A stretch of 64,000 nucleotides of DNA from CALXVA01 sp944393025 (GTDB lineage: Bacteria; Bacillota; Clostridia; TANB77; CAG-508): positions 248,001 to 312,000 of the forward strand of contig OZ007016.1 of the NCBI GenBank assembly GCA_963931445.1, in the 5' to 3' direction. The notes under the pieces were generated by a model. That model had not been told where the DNA came from. It saw only the letters and a list, made by a program, of their open reading frames with translations, and did no database searches. Below, one piece after another: positions 62,334 to 64,000 of this stretch (position 1 is the first letter of the stretch; every line of letters begins with the position of its first letter). Both the position numbers and the translations under genes were made by a program.

Positions 62334-63647
62334 ATGTTAAAAAAAAGATTATTAAAAATAATATTGATATTAAATTTACTAATTATAATTAATACAACAA
62401 ATGTTATAGCAATAAATATTGTACAAAACGAAAGTATAAAAATAAATGAATTAGATCAAGTAAACGAGATAATTGAAGAAAATAAAATAAATTTAGAAGA
62501 AACAGAAAATGAAGAAGTAGATCTAAAACAAATACAAGAAGAAGTGTTAGAAACTTCAGCACAAGTAGAAAAATTACAGATAGATTCAAGAATAGGATTA
62601 ATTTATGATAGAGCTTCTGGTAATGTATTATATGAAAAAAATGGATATAAACAAACACCTATGGCAAGTACAACGAAAATTCTTACATCAATAGTGGTAT
62701 TAGAAAATGCTAATTTATCAGATGTTGTTATAGTAGATTCAAAAGCAGCAAGTACAGGAGGATCTAGATTAGGATTAAAGAAAAATGACAAAATAACAGT
62801 AAATGACTTATTATATGGACTTATGTTATGTTCTGGAAATGATGCAGCAGTAGCATTAGCAATTCATGTGGGAGGAAGTATAGATGGATTTGCAAATTTA
62901 ATGAATGAAAAATCAAAAGAATTAGGGCTTACGAGCTCACATTTTGTAGTACCACATGGATTAGATAATGAAGAACATTATACAACAGCATATGAATTAG
63001 CCAAAATAACAGATTATGCTTTAAAAATTGATAAAATTAAAGAAATTGTTGGAAATAGAACAGCAACAGTATATATTAATGGGATTCCTAAAACAATAAA
63101 TAATACAAATAAATTATTAGGAAATGTTTTAGGAGTTTATGGAGTAAAAACTGGATTTACCAATGGAGCTGGAAGATGTTTAGTAACAGCTTGTAAAAGA
63201 GATGATTTAGATATAATAACAGTTATAATAGGAGCAGATACAAGTACAATAAGAAGTAAAGATACTATAAAACTAGTTGAATATGCATATAAAGAATTTA
63301 AAATTGTTAATATAAAAGAAATAGTAGAAAAACAATTTATAAATTGGGAACAAGTAAATTCTGGAAGAATATTTATTAATAAAGGAATAAAGGATAAAGT
63401 AAAATTGAATATATCAAGTATTCCATTTACAAATATGGCAATAAAAAATGATGAAATAAATAAAATAAATGTAGAAATAAATGCAATATATTATTTAGAA
63501 GCACCAGTAAAACAAGGAGAAATATTAGGAAACTTAAAAGTAGTATTAAATAATAAAATTATTTCAGTATTACAAATTTATTCTCAAGAAGAAATAAAGA
63601 AGAAAGATATAAAAGAGTATTTAACAGAATTATTAAGAGTATTTTAA
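62334..63647 (+). CDS. D-alanyl-D-alanine carboxypeptidase (S11), second copy
   Basis: This 437-residue protein has a signal peptide (LLKIILILNLLIIINTTNVIA), an acidic linker of about 55 residues, then the S11 domain with SxxK as ASTTK, SxN as SGND and KTG as KTGFTNGAG. The C-terminal beta domain lacks an obvious membrane anchor, unlike the enzyme at 22804. It trims peptidoglycan stem peptides. Its position after the secretion cluster may be coincidental or reflect wall remodelling. The ribosome binding site is inside the preceding hairpin. Confidence 0.9.
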   Translation: MLKKRLLKIILILNLLIIINTTNVIAINIVQNESIKINELDQVNEIIEENKINLEETENEEVDLKQIQEEVLETSAQVEKLQIDSRIGLIYDRASGNVLYEKNGYKQTPMASTTKILTSIVVLENANLSDVVIVDSKAASTGGSRLGLKKNDKITVNDLLYGLMLCSGNDAAVALAIHVGGSIDGFANLMNEKSKELGLTSSHFVVPHGLDNEEHYTTAYELAKITDYALKIDKIKEIVGNRTATVYINGIPKTINNTNKLLGNVLGVYGVKTGFTNGAGRCLVTACKRDDLDIITVIIGADTSTIRSKDTIKLVEYAYKEFKIVNIKEIVEKQFINWEQVNSGRIFINKGIKDKVKLNISSIPFTNMAIKNDEINKINVEINAIYYLEAPVKQGEILGNLKVVLNNKIISVLQIYSQEEIKKKDIKEYLTELLRVF

Positions 63648-63682
63648 GAAAGAGAAGATAGAATATTTTGGTTTTATAATAT

Positions 63683-63716
63683 TAGTTGGAGTAGATAAAC
63701 TCCAACTATTTTTTAG
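63683..63716 (+). terminator. Terminator after the second carboxypeptidase
   Basis: TAGTTGGAGT (63683-63692) and ACTCCAACTA (63699-63708) form a perfect 10-bp stem followed by TTTTTT. Confidence 0.85.
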
Positions 63717-63785
63717 TTAAATAAAAAGTTAAATGCACGATTAACATAAGAATAATGCATTTAGTCATAGACAAGTAGGAATAAA

Positions 63786-63859
63786 TTGTCAATGAAAGAA
63801 ATGTATAAAAAGAGCAAGCTCCTTGCTCAACTTCTTTATGCCATTTCTGTAATTGACAA
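63786..63859. repeat. Large nested inverted repeat, possible structured RNA
   Basis: TTGTCAAT (63786-63793) pairs with ATTGACAA (63852-63859), AGAAATG (63797-63803) with CATTTCT (63842-63848), and a central hairpin GAGCAAG/CTTGCTC occupies 63812-63828. The 74-base unit lies in a gap of about 320 bases between the carboxypeptidase and the last gene, which holds no gene. It could be a small RNA or a miniature inverted-repeat relic. Confidence 0.6.
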
Positions 63860-63886
63860 TAAAAAATATATATTAAAATGTTGAAG

Positions 63887-63930
63887 GGCGGTTAGCACAA
63901 TTTGTGTTAACCGCCTAAAAAAGGTATAAT
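63887..63930 (+). promoter_or_regulatory. Promoter with palindromic operator over the -35 box
   Basis: GGCGGTTA (63887-63894) and TAACCGCC (63908-63915) with inner CACA/TGTG form a 29-bp near-perfect palindrome. A -35 (TTGTGT, 63902-63907) lies in its right half, and TATAAT is at 63925-63930 (17-base spacer). The GC-rich arms stand out in this AT-rich DNA, and occupancy would block the promoter. Confidence 0.6.
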
Positions 63931-63966
63931 ATATATGTCTGCTTGTTGTTTGTTGGGAGGGAATTA

Positions 63967-64000
63967 ATGGAAACAGAACATATACCTAATAAACATCTAA
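63967..64000 (+). CDS. Start of a gene cut by the window edge
   Basis: The ATG at 63967 follows GGGAGGG at 5 bases and encodes METEHIPNKHL before the window ends. That is too short to identify. It is driven by the operator-bearing promoter at 63887-63930. Confidence 0.5.
   Translation, partial: METEHIPNKHL

Overview
The window is very AT-rich (roughly three quarters A+T by eye) and reads as a low-GC, anaerobic, spore-former-related Clostridia genome, probably an uncultured gut lineage. The clues are a Spo0A-like response regulator, a Spo0E-like phosphatase, two D-Ala-D-Ala carboxypeptidases, desulfoferrodoxin, an oxygen-sensitive class III ribonucleotide reductase with its activase, ComEA, an LCP cell-wall ligase, AAAGGAGG-type ribosome binding sites and AGA as the dominant arginine codon.

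Layout. 1-4.4 kb: mobile-element DNA, with a leftward operon (SMC/RecF-type ATPase, two DUF4313-like proteins, a Gp3-like recombination directionality factor), a divergent region packed with hairpins, and a rightward tyrosine recombinase preceded by three 17-bp repeats. 4.5-9.8 kb: leftward regulatory and membrane genes (VanZ, an XRE regulator with a membrane tail, a membrane-anchored DUF4362/DUF3221-like protein behind a membrane-anchored ECF sigma factor, a Spo0A-like regulator). 10-14 kb: a small integrated element (sigma-like Orf7 type, Orf8-type HTH, excisionase, integrase) ending at tRNA-Arg(TCT), beside a 41-bp duplicate of the 5' half of that tRNA. 14-34 kb: chromosome (ABC/GldG system, YkvI, DUF5711, CvpA, LCP protein, PBP5-type carboxypeptidase, ComEA, superoxide reductase, tRNA-fMet, DUF2207 protein, Crp/Fnr regulator, two NrdD paralogues, NrdG). 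34-44 kb: dGTPase, a degenerate YgjP-type peptidase, UDPGP pyrophosphorylase, phosphoesterase, cysteine synthase, rpsU, an M16 peptidase pair and Spo0E. 44-46.4 kb: an IS21-family element that splits a membrane-protein gene, with a clean 5-bp target duplication. 47-62 kb: a type IV secretion-like cluster (three pilin-like proteins, PrgI/VirB3, split VirB4, VirB6, two NTF2/VirB8-like proteins, a multi-domain wall hydrolase) with no relaxase or coupling protein in view. 62-64 kb: a second carboxypeptidase and a truncated gene.

The most striking observation is about decoding. In the roughly 60 genes I found only six in-frame CGG codons. Five of them lie exactly where a conserved reading frame breaks and is restored by skipping the C, so that CGGN is followed as GGN (Gly). 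These are in the recombination directionality factor, a small element protein, twice in the glycine tail of the DUF2207 protein, and in the T4SS wall hydrolase, where the shift joins a catalytic-Cys half to its GHVGIY half and to 900 further residues. The sixth is in the IS-split, compositionally foreign gene. This suggests that CGG is effectively unassigned here and acts as a +1 frameshift site.

Other notable points are an NrdD paralogue lacking both the catalytic cysteine and the glycyl-radical domain, an inverted repeat shared by both nrdD promoters next to a Crp/Fnr gene, a YgjP-like protein with all metal-binding histidines replaced, and several terminator-like hairpins that bury the downstream ribosome binding site.
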